This document shows, in pieces, positions 33,204 through 42,155 of a stretch of 64,000 nt of DNA. The translations under genes and the position numbers were made by a program. The notes under the pieces were generated by a model that saw nothing but the letters and a program-made list of their open reading frames with translations, did not search any database and was not told the origin of the DNA. Source of the DNA: Paenibacillus sp. A3 (GTDB lineage: Bacteria > Bacillota > Bacilli > Paenibacillales > NBRC-103111); the NCBI RefSeq assembly GCF_001399685.1, contig NZ_JTHN01000021.1, positions 26,155-90,154 on the forward strand. Direction: 5' to 3'. Each line of letters starts with the position of its first letter. Positions within the stretch are counted from its first letter, which is position 1.

Positions 33204-36200
33204 TCAATCGATAAGATGCGTTGTTTTCAACAGCCTTTGAATAAGCGCCGCGGTTTCCGCACGCGTCATGCTGTCTTGCGGCTTCAGCAGCTGCTCGTCT
33301 TTTCCTTCGACGATGCCGGCCGCTATCATCATAGCTACAGCTTCCTTCGCCCAAGAAGAGACGTTCTTCGCATCACCGAACGCCGAGAGCTGCGCATCCT
33401 GCTCACTCGGACTAACGGCTTTTTGAGGATCGATCACACGATACGCGCGGGCAATCATGGCAATCCCCTGCTCTCTGGTGATCTGCTGTTCAGGCCGGAA
33501 CGAGCCGTCTTCATAGCCAAGCACGATGCCGAATTCATTGGCAATGGTCACGGCACGATGGTGCCAAGCCGACGAAGCAACGTCATGGAATGTGCTCTGC
33601 GGCGCATCCTGGCGCATGAGACCCAGACCGGAGACGACGATGGCCGCAAACTCCGAACGGTTCACACTGCGATCCGGCGACCACGTATTGTTCCCCGTTC
33701 CCGCAAGATCCAGTCTCGCTGCAATATTGTTCACTTCTGCTTTGGCCCAATGGGTCTTCACATCATCGAAGTCCTGCGGATTCCAAATGACGGAATACGT
33801 GCCATGGCTGCGCAAATCGTTGATCAGCGCAAAATAGCGGCTGTCGATTTTCGTAACGACCGTCGGGACATGGAACACCGTTCCGTCCGGGTTGACGATA
33901 ACGCCTGTCGTGATTCGATTCGGATCGATGCCTTCGGGCAGCGCAATGTATTTCGCGGCATATCCGTTCAATTGTCCCGCTCTGACCGTACGTCCCTCGC
34001 GGGTGAAGGTCAAATCGAGATCGACCGGATCGACGAGCAGTTCATATCCTTCTGCTGTTGCCTTGCTACGGGCATTTTCGATCTGTGCAGCCGAAGAACG
34101 CTTAATGTCAACATGGACCGCAATATCGCCAAGCGCTGCATTATTCCATTGCTTCGCGATGGCGTTCAAGTCCAACTGCTTGCCAGGAACCGGGTAGATC
34201 GCGAGCAAGCTGCTGATTTCCAGGCTCGAGCCGGTATCGGCCAGCCGCTTGACCATCGCTGCCGTCAAACCATCCACCCGGACATCGCCTTCCTTCGGAA
34301 CGCGGATGGCGAGCTTCTGCCCTTGGCCTTGCGACAACAGATCGTTCAGCTTGCCTGCGTCGACTTGAATCGTCGTACGCGTGCGGCCTTCTGATTGCTC
34401 CGTAGTTCCTGTCGCAAACGAAGCGTCTTTACCGTTCACGCTCGTTTCGATACCTGCCGGGTTAGAAGTAACTCCGCCTCCCCAGTACCCTCCACTGTTT
34501 CCACTCGATGTGGTGGAGTCGGACGCTCTTGTCACGGTAATCGTATATTGCTTCACTTCACCGTTCCGATCGGTTACCTTGACGACGATTGTGTTGGTGC
34601 CGACATTCAGCGCATAATCCGGGCTCGTCTTTCCATTGGACAAGGCTGTAAACGCCCCGCCGTTGACACTGATTTCGATCGTGGCCTTCGGATCAAGCGC
34701 CACCGGTGTCCATCCAAGCTGATAAACGCTGTTCGACACGCTCATCGTGTAGGCTTCTTTGTCCGGATCGAAGGCCGGATTGAGACTTCCGGTAGAAGGC
34801 GTCAGCGAAGCCAGCTTGCTCGAGACGCGCAAAATTTCAATCGTGTAACTATTTTTCTTCCCGTTCGGGTCGGTCACTTCCACCTTGATCACATTCCGGC
34901 CTTCCTTCAGAGGCAGGTTTTTCCAAGACGCTGCGTTAACCTCTTGACCGTTCAAGGTGACCGTAATCTTGCTATTCGGATCGAGCGCTTGCGGAGCGAT
35001 GCCGACACCGTAGACGGCATTCGATACCACAGCCTCATAATTCAAATATTTATTCCCGTCAAACACCGGAGACAACGCGATTGGTTTGCCGTTCTTCGAA
35101 TCGACCACATCCAGCTTTCCAAGCACGGCATCCGACCGGTTTAATTGATTGCGCGCGGCAGTCAGTGCAGCCAATGCCGCATCAATTTCCTCTTGCGTGG
35201 CGTTCGGATTGCTCAGCACCGCCACGGCATCAACCAGCGCCTTTTGCAGCGCTTGCCAGCTCGCCGGCGTATAGTCGGCTTCGTTCAGGTTCTCCCCGTT
35301 AATTTCATCCGCTTTCGCTTGCAGCGCGGCTTTGTTCACTCCTGCATCTACAGGGGCCAGACCGGTTCGGGCCGTTTCCAATGCAGCCAGCGCCGCGTCA
35401 ACTTCCGCTTGCGTGGCGTTCGGATCGTTCAGTACAGCCGCAGCGTCAGCCAGCGCCTTTTGCAGGATTGCCCAGCTTTCCGGAGTGAACTTCGCTTCAA
35501 CCAGGCCCTCGCTGTTGATTTTATCGACTTTCGCTTGTAGCGCGTCTTTTCCAACGGCCTCCAATGCCGCTCTTGCCGCTACCAGCGCGTCCTTCGCTGC
35601 ATCAACCTCTGCCTGGGTCGCATTCGGCTTAGCCAATACGTTCTTTGCATCAGTCAATGCACCTTGCAGCGCTTGCCAGCTTGCTTGGGTGTAGCCGTCT
35701 GCCTTCAGCTTTTCGGCCGTAATCTCGGCCTCTTTGTCGCGCAACTGGCTTAAGTCTACCAAAGTCTTTCTTGCCATCTCCAGCTTGGACAACGCTTGTC
35801 CCAGCTCGTTGGGGCTCGCGGCCGGCGATTTCTTCAGCAAAGCTTTCGCCTCGGACAACGCGGTCGTCAGCTCTCCCCAGCTGCCAGTCGTATAATCGCC
35901 TTCCTTCAAACGTCCGAGATCAAGCTCAGCCTGAATTTCGTCCGCTTTGGCTTTCACCTGTTCAGCCCAGCTGCCCAACCCTTGCCGTGCGGCTTCCAAT
36001 GCAGCCAGCGCCGCATCGACCTCTTCTTGGGTAGCATCGGGGTTAGCCAGTACGTCTTTTGCAGCCGTCAAGGCAGCCTGCAGCACAGCCCAGCTTTCGG
36101 GGGTGTAGCTATCTTTGGTCAGGCCCTGAACCCCGCTTATGTTGACTTGCAGCTTGTCTTTGTTCACCTTCGCAAAAGAGAACACATAGCCGTTGGCAAG

Positions 36201-38726
36201 CTTGCTGCTGTTGAACGTCGCTTCGCCCGCCGCATTCAGCGGAATAAGCTCTGTCGTCGTCCCGGCCGCGTCACGGATGACCAAATAGTACCGGACAGCC
36301 GGATTGTCCGCTGCCTTATCCAGCTTCAAGGTAATGTCCGCGTCCTGCCAATTTGTTTTCTCTACTTTGAATTCCCGCTTCATCAACTTCAAATCATGCT
36401 GCTGCGTTTGTTGATTTTCCTTGATGACATCGTCATACTTGATCGTCCCATTGTTGTCGCTGAACGTGAAGAAGGATAAGTCCGCTACCGAATTCGTATT
36501 TTCCGCATTCGTCGCTTTGATCTCGTTGCCTAAGGCAACGGTCACCAACGCGCCGGCTTCCTGGGATTTGGATTGCTTTTGCAGCAGCTCGCTTCCATTA
36601 TCGCGGCCAATGCCTGTAATCCGGTTGCCGTACCCGGCATTGGCCGCAGCGGTCCACATCTTATCCGCCCCGTTGCTGGCTACGTAATCCATTTTGCCTT
36701 TGTTCAGCGTCAAACCGTATTTCAGTGCCAGATAGCTTTCAACCCGCTGCTTCTCAAGCTCGGTTTTGCTTGCGGGAAAAAGGACGACCTCGGCAACATC
36801 GCCTTTGTAATGATCCCAATTGTTCGTGCTTCCCCCGCCGAAGGTGCCCCCGATGACCGGGGTAAATGTAATCTCGTTGAACGTCTTGTTTCGGGTCACG
36901 GGTTGGGGCGCGCCATCCAGTCTGCCTTGGGAGTCGCCCGAATTGGCCAGATCAAAACCGGCCAAATAATATCGGCTTACATCGCGGAACGGAAACCCGT
37001 GATAGGTGACGAGCGCTCCGTTGCCGAGCCACAATTTATTGCTCCAGCCCGCGAAGAGACCTGCTCCATAACCGCCCGGACGAGGAGCTGCGGAACCTAC
37101 GACCGTCCCCGCTCTTTGCTTGAAAACCGCATACCCTTCTTTGAAACGAATTTCCTTGCTGCCGATTAAAACCTCATTCGGATTTTGACTGGCTTTCGCC
37201 GTATTCTCAAACGTAACGGCCGGATTAAAGTTGACGGCGCCCGTCTTATATTGCGGTGTTCCTACAACCGTAAATTGGTTCGTATTCGTCTGATCGGCCC
37301 AGCCGGTCAATTGTCCTCCTGCCGCCGCGGCGTCTTTATCCGCTTTCAGCCATAACGATGCGCCGGTTACGCCGCCGGGCACTCTAGGGGCCAGTATTCC
37401 CTCAGCGAACGTAAAGTACGAACCGACTTTCAACGCGTCGCTGTTGATCGTCACTTTACCCGTGGAATCCAACTGGAAAGCAGCCGGCGTCCCCGTGAAT
37501 CCGGGATTATCGCCGATTAGCAAATAGGTCGGCTTCGTGCCGATCCCTTCCAGCTGCAAGGTGACCTCTCGATCGGCCCAGTTCGTTTTAACGAACTTGA
37601 AGACGCGTTCCATCCGCTTCAGGCCCGAGTTGTCGACATCCTTACTATAAGTTGTAGCGCCATTATTATCGCCGAACATGATGAAAGATTTGTCGTTGGC
37701 GATACTGCCGCTTGCAAAGTCTTTGTTGGAGAATCGGATCTCATTCCCCGCCGCGATCGTCACCAGCGCCCCGTTTTCCTGGGACTTGGACTGCTTTTGC
37801 TCCAGCCCGCTGCCGGAATCTTTGCCGATGCCTGTGATGCGATTGCCGTAACCGGCATTGGTCTCTTTAGACCAAACCGTGCTGCCTGTGCTGTCAACGT
37901 AGTCCGACTGGCCTCCGTTCAAGGTCAGACCATATTTCAGCGCGAGATAGCTTTCAATTTTGCTTCGATTGCCAGCGGTGCTTTCCGAAAAAAGGATGAC
38001 CTCCGCAATCTCTCCGTCGTAATTCGCCCAGCCGCTGCTAGTGCCTCCAATCATTGGAGCGAATTCTAACGAAGCCGGCACAGGATAGCTTCCATTATTT
38101 AAGCTCGCAACTCCGCTTTTCCCGTTCACACTCACATCAGCTTTCTTTGCGCCGGTTGAGATGTCATATCCGGCCAAGTGATGGCGGGCCTTGGCAGTGT
38201 TGTTGTCAAAAGAATACTGATAGTACGTGTAATTCGTACCGTTACCTACATAAAGCTTATTGTCTTGAATTCCAAAAACGGCGGCTCCATAATTCGCCAA
38301 ATTGTACACGGAACCTACGACGGTGCCGCTTCCCTTGAATACGGCATACCCGTCGGCATAATTCACCTTTTGCTTACCGCTCAAGTAGCCATTTAGAGCG
38401 TCCTTGTTCGAAAAGGTAACGACGGGATTAAAGTTAACGCCGCCAGTCCGATAGCCCGGCGTTCCGTAGACTTGAAACCCGACCGTGCCTGTCTGATCCT
38501 CCCAACCGGTAAGCGTGGTGCTAGGATCGGAAGTCGCAGGAGTAACGCCTGCATCCGCTTTAAGCCATAAAACCGCCTTGTCCGCCCATGAAGGAAGGGT
38601 ATTTCCTGGAGCCGCATCCGCCTTCAGCGGGGCGATTCCGCCGGAGAAGCTCCCGAGCACCAGCGCCACAATGAGCAGCAAGGCCATCCGCTTTCTCCAG
38701 TAAAACTGGATTCGTTGGAAAAACAC
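33204..38726 (-). CDS. Large SLH-anchored surface protein with duplicated lectin-like, FIVAR and cadherin-like modules
   Basis: An 1840-residue secreted protein with a GTG start and AGGAGG upstream. A Sec signal peptide is at about 1-38. Two tandem units of about 410 residues follow (roughly 40-860). Each has a LamG/concanavalin-like fold and a repeated block (YGNRITGIGKDSGS and YGNRITGIGRDNGS, then LxQKQSKSQE). After these come five to six FIVAR-type helical repeats (about 870-1200, hallmark NPxATQEEVDAALAAL). Two cadherin-like beta-sandwich domains follow (about 1210-1390). Three SLH motifs at about 1650-1840 (FDDVKTHWAKAEVNN..., FHDVASSAWHHRAV..., FGDAKNVSSWAKEAV) would bind pyruvylated wall polymer. 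It is probably an adhesin or glycan-binding surface protein; no catalytic site is seen. Confidence 0.9.
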   Translation of the reverse strand: MFFQRIQFYWRKRMALLLIVALVLGSFSGGIAPLKADAAPGNTLPSWADKAVLWLKADAGVTPATSDPSTTLTGWEDQTGTVGFQVYGTPGYRTGGVNFNPVVTFSNKDALNGYLSGKQKVNYADGYAVFKGSGTVVGSVYNLANYGAAVFGIQDNKLYVGNGTNYTYYQYSFDNNTAKARHHLAGYDISTGAKKADVSVNGKSGVASLNNGSYPVPASLEFAPMIGGTSSGWANYDGEIAEVILFSESTAGNRSKIESYLALKYGLTLNGGQSDYVDSTGSTVWSKETNAGYGNRITGIGKDSGSGLEQKQSKSQENGALVTIAAGNEIRFSNKDFASGSIANDKSFIMFGDNNGATTYSKDVDNSGLKRMERVFKFVKTNWADREVTLQLEGIGTKPTYLLIGDNPGFTGTPAAFQLDSTGKVTINSDALKVGSYFTFAEGILAPRVPGGVTGASLWLKADKDAAAAGGQLTGWADQTNTNQFTVVGTPQYKTGAVNFNPAVTFENTAKASQNPNEVLIGSKEIRFKEGYAVFKQRAGTVVGSAAPRPGGYGAGLFAGWSNKLWLGNGALVTYHGFPFRDVSRYYLAGFDLANSGDSQGRLDGAPQPVTRNKTFNEITFTPVIGGTFGGGSTNNWDHYKGDVAEVVLFPASKTELEKQRVESYLALKYGLTLNKGKMDYVASNGADKMWTAAANAGYGNRITGIGRDNGSELLQKQSKSQEAGALVTVALGNEIKATNAENTNSVADLSFFTFSDNNGTIKYDDVIKENQQTQQHDLKLMKREFKVEKTNWQDADITLKLDKAADNPAVRYYLVIRDAAGTTTELIPLNAAGEATFNSSKLANGYVFSFAKVNKDKLQVNISGVQGLTKDSYTPESWAVLQAALTAAKDVLANPDATQEEVDAALAALEAARQGLGSWAEQVKAKADEIQAELDLGRLKEGDYTTGSWGELTTALSEAKALLKKSPAASPNELGQALSKLEMARKTLVDLSQLRDKEAEITAEKLKADGYTQASWQALQGALTDAKNVLAKPNATQAEVDAAKDALVAARAALEAVGKDALQAKVDKINSEGLVEAKFTPESWAILQKALADAAAVLNDPNATQAEVDAALAALETARTGLAPVDAGVNKAALQAKADEINGENLNEADYTPASWQALQKALVDAVAVLSNPNATQEEIDAALAALTAARNQLNRSDAVLGKLDVVDSKNGKPIALSPVFDGNKYLNYEAVVSNAVYGVGIAPQALDPNSKITVTLNGQEVNAASWKNLPLKEGRNVIKVEVTDPNGKKNSYTIEILRVSSKLASLTPSTGSLNPAFDPDKEAYTMSVSNSVYQLGWTPVALDPKATIEISVNGGAFTALSNGKTSPDYALNVGTNTIVVKVTDRNGEVKQYTITVTRASDSTTSSGNSGGYWGGGVTSNPAGIETSVNGKDASFATGTTEQSEGRTRTTIQVDAGKLNDLLSQGQGQKLAIRVPKEGDVRVDGLTAAMVKRLADTGSSLEISSLLAIYPVPGKQLDLNAIAKQWNNAALGDIAVHVDIKRSSAAQIENARSKATAEGYELLVDPVDLDLTFTREGRTVRAGQLNGYAAKYIALPEGIDPNRITTGVIVNPDGTVFHVPTVVTKIDSRYFALINDLRSHGTYSVIWNPQDFDDVKTHWAKAEVNNIAARLDLAGTGNNTWSPDRSVNRSEFAAIVVSGLGLMRQDAPQSTFHDVASSAWHHRAVTIANEFGIVLGYEDGSFRPEQQITREQGIAMIARAYRVIDPQKAVSPSEQDAQLSAFGDAKNVSSWAKEAVAMMIAAGIVEGKDEQLLKPQDSMTRAETAALIQRLLKTTHLID

Positions 38727-39109
38727 GTTTTATCAATCCTCCTCCGTTTTTTTGGCATTTGGTGCCTCTTGGGACTACTATCCGCTAAAACACCGTCCGC
38801 CAGATTTCTACATTTTCCCTGCCTACATCAGTATATCAATCCAATCTATACAAAAAATATACAATCCCAAGGTCCTATATATAAATACTTCCTTTTAAGT
38901 AAAGTAATTTGCCTCACGCATTTCTTGTTCACTGCGTCGGTGCATAAGCCAGAGGAATCGTTCATTGTCTTGGCACTGCCTAATAAAAAAAACGCCGAGC
39001 AGCAAAATTATGCTGCCTGGCGTTCATACGAATGGGCTATGACGGCGATCCGTGCGCGAGATAAGTTGCTACGCTGCGTCCGCCGGTGATTCCCGGCGCT
39101 CGATACGCC
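38727..39109. other. AT-rich spacer between the SLH gene and the GH2 gene
   Basis: Holds the upstream region of the SLH gene and the terminator of the GH2 operon (38984-39024). Several TATA-like stretches occur around 38840-38890, but I could not pick a convincing -35/-10 pair. No gene is seen. Confidence 0.6.
38984..39024 (-). terminator. Terminator after the GH2 gene
   Basis: AACGCC..GCAGCA pairs with TGCTGC..GGCGTT on the minus strand, followed by eight T. Confidence 0.9.
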
Positions 39110-40858
39110 TCAGCGCGATTCTCCGCCCCAAAGCGCCTTCAGCTTGTGCGCCGAAAGCTTCGGCTGGCGGTCGCGCGTGAACACGCCCTTGCGGTTGACG
39201 ACGACCCGCGAAGGGGTCTGGCTTGTCTTGAAATCGGCGAACGACCATACGTGAGCGCCGATCGTATACGGCTTTTGCCGGATGATCTCATACTGCCGGG
39301 TAACCATTTCCGCCTGATATTCCTCGGAAAACACCTCCGGCGGGTCGACATGCACGCCGGCGACCGCATCCGCTCCGAACTCCGTCACGATCACCGGCTT
39401 GCCGAGAACCTCGTAGCAGCGGTCCAGCTTCTCGCTCAGGATGCGGCAGCCTTCGTCCAACCGGCCGGCCTGCTCGTACCAGCCGTGATACCGGTTAAGG
39501 CTGACAAAGTCGTAATGCTTCAGCGCGACGTCCTTCTCCACATCGACGCAATTGACAATCGTAATCGGCCGCGTATCGTCCAGCGATTTCGCATGGCTGT
39601 ACAGCGCTTCATAGAACGCATCCGCCTCCGGGGCCAACGTATCTCCTTCGTTCGCCAAGCTCCAGGCGATAACGCACGGGTGGTTGACATCGCGTTCGAT
39701 CATTTCCGTGATCACCCGTTTCGCTTTATTCAGGATGGCCGTTCCTTGATAATGGCTGCGGACGAAGCCGACGAAAGGCGTTTCGCCGATAACCAACAGG
39801 CCGTGCTTATCCGCATAGCTCAAAAACTCGTCGCTGTACGGATAATGCGACGTGCGGACCGAATTCGCTCCGATCCAGTTCAGCAGGTTGAAATCTTTGG
39901 CGATGACCGCGGGAGAGATGCCTTTGCCCAGTACCGGGAAATCCTCGTGCATGCCAAAGCCGGTGAGAAATACCGGTTTGCCGTTCAGCAAAAGCTCGGT
40001 GCCCCGAATCGACACGGTCCGGATGCCGAACGTTTGCACGTACTGATCTATCACTTGGCCATCCCCGTCCGTCAAGCGGACTTCCAATTCGTACAGGAAG
40101 GGGTCCTCCGGACACCAAAGTCTTGCCGCCGGAACGGTGAAGTCAAAATCAACCGAAGGCCCGGCCGCTCCAATCTCCACGGACGAACAGCATTGCGTGC
40201 CACGTATGCTAACGGTGCAAGCTCCTTCGAAGCCGTCGCTTAGAGCGACATGGGCTTTGACTTTGCCGTCCGTGCCGTCGATCTCCGTCGTAATCCGAAT
40301 GTCGCTGACAAAGGACAGCGGAGTCGTAAACAGCGTCACCGAACGGTGAATGCCGCCATAAGGGAAAAAGTCGTAGTAGTTGTTCGGATACTGTCCTTTG
40401 AATCCGACGATCTGCTCATCCTCCACGTCTCCCGGCGGAAGACGGTCGGCCGCAATCGCGGCGTCTACCCGGATCGTAATGCGGTTCGGGCCGTCCCACC
40501 GGACATGGTCGGTAATCTCGAACACGAACGGAAGGTGAGCGCCTTCATGCCGGCCGACTTCCGTCCCGTTGACCCAAACGGTCGACAAGTAATTGGCCGA
40601 GCCGACGCGCAGCCAGACCCGTTCCGAGCGAAGCTGTCTGGAAAGCTCTATCTCCCGCTCATACCAGCCCGTGCCGAAAAAATACATCAAATCTTGAAAT
40701 TGCTCGTTCCAGCTGGCCGGTACCGCGATTTCCCTGTCGGCTGGCAGTTGAAGCGGCCATCCCCGTTGTTCCCCGTCATCGTTAACATCCGGTGCAAACT
40801 TCCAAAATCCGTCTAGCGAAATCATCGCTCTGGAACTACTTGATTGTGGATACAGCAT
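39110..40858 (-). CDS. GH2 family beta-glucuronidase-like enzyme
   Basis: A 582-residue three-domain GH2 enzyme without signal peptide: sugar-binding domain (about 1-165), immunoglobulin-like domain (about 165-265), and a TIM barrel. The glucuronidase hallmark GMHEDFPVLGKG is present. The acid/base Glu is in SLANEGDT and the nucleophile Glu in IVTEFGAD. IGANSVRTSHYPYSDE and GEFVWTFADF-like AHVWSFADFKTSQ also fit beta-glucuronidase more than beta-galactosidase. The ATG at 40858 is chosen for its GGAGGG; an upstream extension looks non-coding. It likely processes oligosaccharides released by the secreted beta-helix protein encoded upstream (inference). Confidence 0.88.
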   Translation of the reverse strand: MLYPQSSSSRAMISLDGFWKFAPDVNDDGEQRGWPLQLPADREIAVPASWNEQFQDLMYFFGTGWYEREIELSRQLRSERVWLRVGSANYLSTVWVNGTEVGRHEGAHLPFVFEITDHVRWDGPNRITIRVDAAIAADRLPPGDVEDEQIVGFKGQYPNNYYDFFPYGGIHRSVTLFTTPLSFVSDIRITTEIDGTDGKVKAHVALSDGFEGACTVSIRGTQCCSSVEIGAAGPSVDFDFTVPAARLWCPEDPFLYELEVRLTDGDGQVIDQYVQTFGIRTVSIRGTELLLNGKPVFLTGFGMHEDFPVLGKGISPAVIAKDFNLLNWIGANSVRTSHYPYSDEFLSYADKHGLLVIGETPFVGFVRSHYQGTAILNKAKRVITEMIERDVNHPCVIAWSLANEGDTLAPEADAFYEALYSHAKSLDDTRPITIVNCVDVEKDVALKHYDFVSLNRYHGWYEQAGRLDEGCRILSEKLDRCYEVLGKPVIVTEFGADAVAGVHVDPPEVFSEEYQAEMVTRQYEIIRQKPYTIGAHVWSFADFKTSQTPSRVVVNRKGVFTRDRQPKLSAHKLKALWGGESR

Positions 40859-40990
40859 AAGCTCCCTCCGTCTTCGATCATCTCTGGTTGCATTCCTACG
40901 AAACATGATAGCACGGAGCGCCTGCGAAAGATTTGCATGATTTTTACCGGATGTGTTCATTATTTTGACTTATTGGCACGCAGAGGCAAG

Positions 40991-42055
40991 CTAACGCACG
41001 GCAATCTCGTCATACACCTTAGGATGGATCACGATGTTCGCGTTTTCCGCCGTCTCGGTTACCCGTTTGCCCAACTGGTCTTCGGCGTACTTCCACTTTA
41101 GCCGCTCCTGAACATCTTCAAATCGGAGATCCCCGCCCGGTGTGCGCTCCGTACATTGAAGGACGAATACCGATCCGGCCGTTTCGAATAATTCGCTGAC
41201 TTCGCCCGGCTTCAGCTTGCGGACAGCAGCGAACACCTTTTCTTCTTCCTCGCTGCTATCCACAGCATAGGTCGATTCGTCGAATGTTCTTTCCTTTACC
41301 GACGCGTTTACCCCAAGCTGCCGGACAACCGCATCGGCCTCCTTGCTGCCCGCCAACCCGGATCGGATTCCGTTCATCGTCTCCACCGCGACGCTTCTTG
41401 TTAAGGAACTGGCGCCATCCCCGTTTCCAAAAGCCAATTCAACGACTTGCGTACGAATACGGTCGGGCTTCTTCAGCTCCCCTTTTTTTCGCATGCTCTC
41501 GTAAGCAGTATGCAGCGCCTCATTCGCGGCCCGAGCTTCATGGTTCGCAGCATAGTCAAGAAGCTGCCGTTTGATCGTGTCGTGAACGTGGTTGAAATAG
41601 GCGATCTCGCTATATTCGCGGGGTCCGAATATAGGCTGGCCCTTCTTCACAGCCTCTGCTCTTCTTTTGTTTTCTTCGGCCAGACTCTCTTTAAAGCCTC
41701 TGTAGCTGACATCGTCCGTCAATCCGTACTGCTTGGCCAGAAGCTGCTCTGTCTTTATGATTTTAAGCTTTTCCAGCGTTTTTTTCTTTGCCATCTCCAA
41801 TGGAATTTCACCGTTGAAGCTTTTCGTCCAAAATTCCGCACTATCTTGCACGCCATAGGTTTCATGAAAATATCCATACACTTCCGCTACGCGATCCTTT
41901 AGAACCATTTCAAATTCACCTAAAACAACAGGTTCCCCGTTGATCGTCAAAACCTCTGCATAAGCATCGCGGCCGGACCGCTGTCCGAGCAAGAAGAACA
42001 ATAAAACAAGCAAAGCTGCAAGCAGCACAATGAAAAGCGGCATCCGTTTCTTCAT
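40991..42055 (-). CDS. SurA/PrsA-like foldase, membrane-anchored
   Basis: A 354-residue protein with one N-terminal membrane segment (about 6-25) and a short Arg-rich linker. A long helical SurA-N-like chaperone region (about 30-215) is followed by a C-terminal PPIC-like domain (about 215-345: VYLA-type KLKPGEVSELFETAGSVFVLQCTER). It would help fold secreted proteins outside the membrane. It lies between the secreted beta-helix gene and the GH2 gene and may be its dedicated chaperone. Isomerase activity is uncertain because the PPIC domain is weakly conserved. Confidence 0.75.
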   Translation of the reverse strand: MKKRMPLFIVLLAALLVLLFFLLGQRSGRDAYAEVLTINGEPVVLGEFEMVLKDRVAEVYGYFHETYGVQDSAEFWTKSFNGEIPLEMAKKKTLEKLKIIKTEQLLAKQYGLTDDVSYRGFKESLAEENKRRAEAVKKGQPIFGPREYSEIAYFNHVHDTIKRQLLDYAANHEARAANEALHTAYESMRKKGELKKPDRIRTQVVELAFGNGDGASSLTRSVAVETMNGIRSGLAGSKEADAVVRQLGVNASVKERTFDESTYAVDSSEEEEKVFAAVRKLKPGEVSELFETAGSVFVLQCTERTPGGDLRFEDVQERLKWKYAEDQLGKRVTETAENANIVIHPKVYDEIAVR

Positions 42056-42080
42056 GCGAAAAGCCTCCTAAAGCATCAAG

Positions 42081-42120
42081 GAAATAGCAGAGACTCCGTC
42101 ATCCAAGCTTCTGCTATTTC
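42081..42120. other. 11-bp inverted repeat between the beta-helix and foldase genes
   Basis: GAAATAGCAGA and TCTGCTATTTC are perfect complements separated by 18 nt. There is no clear T-run in either direction, so it may be a processing or stabilising mRNA hairpin between the two genes and not a strong terminator. Confidence 0.5.
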
Positions 42121-42155
42121 CCGATGGTCCTGACAATCCCTCTAAGTATGGGAGG

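Noticed and set aside
42081..42120. Intrinsic terminator between the beta-helix and foldase genes
   Set aside because: Stem is good but the loop is long and no T-run follows on either strand.
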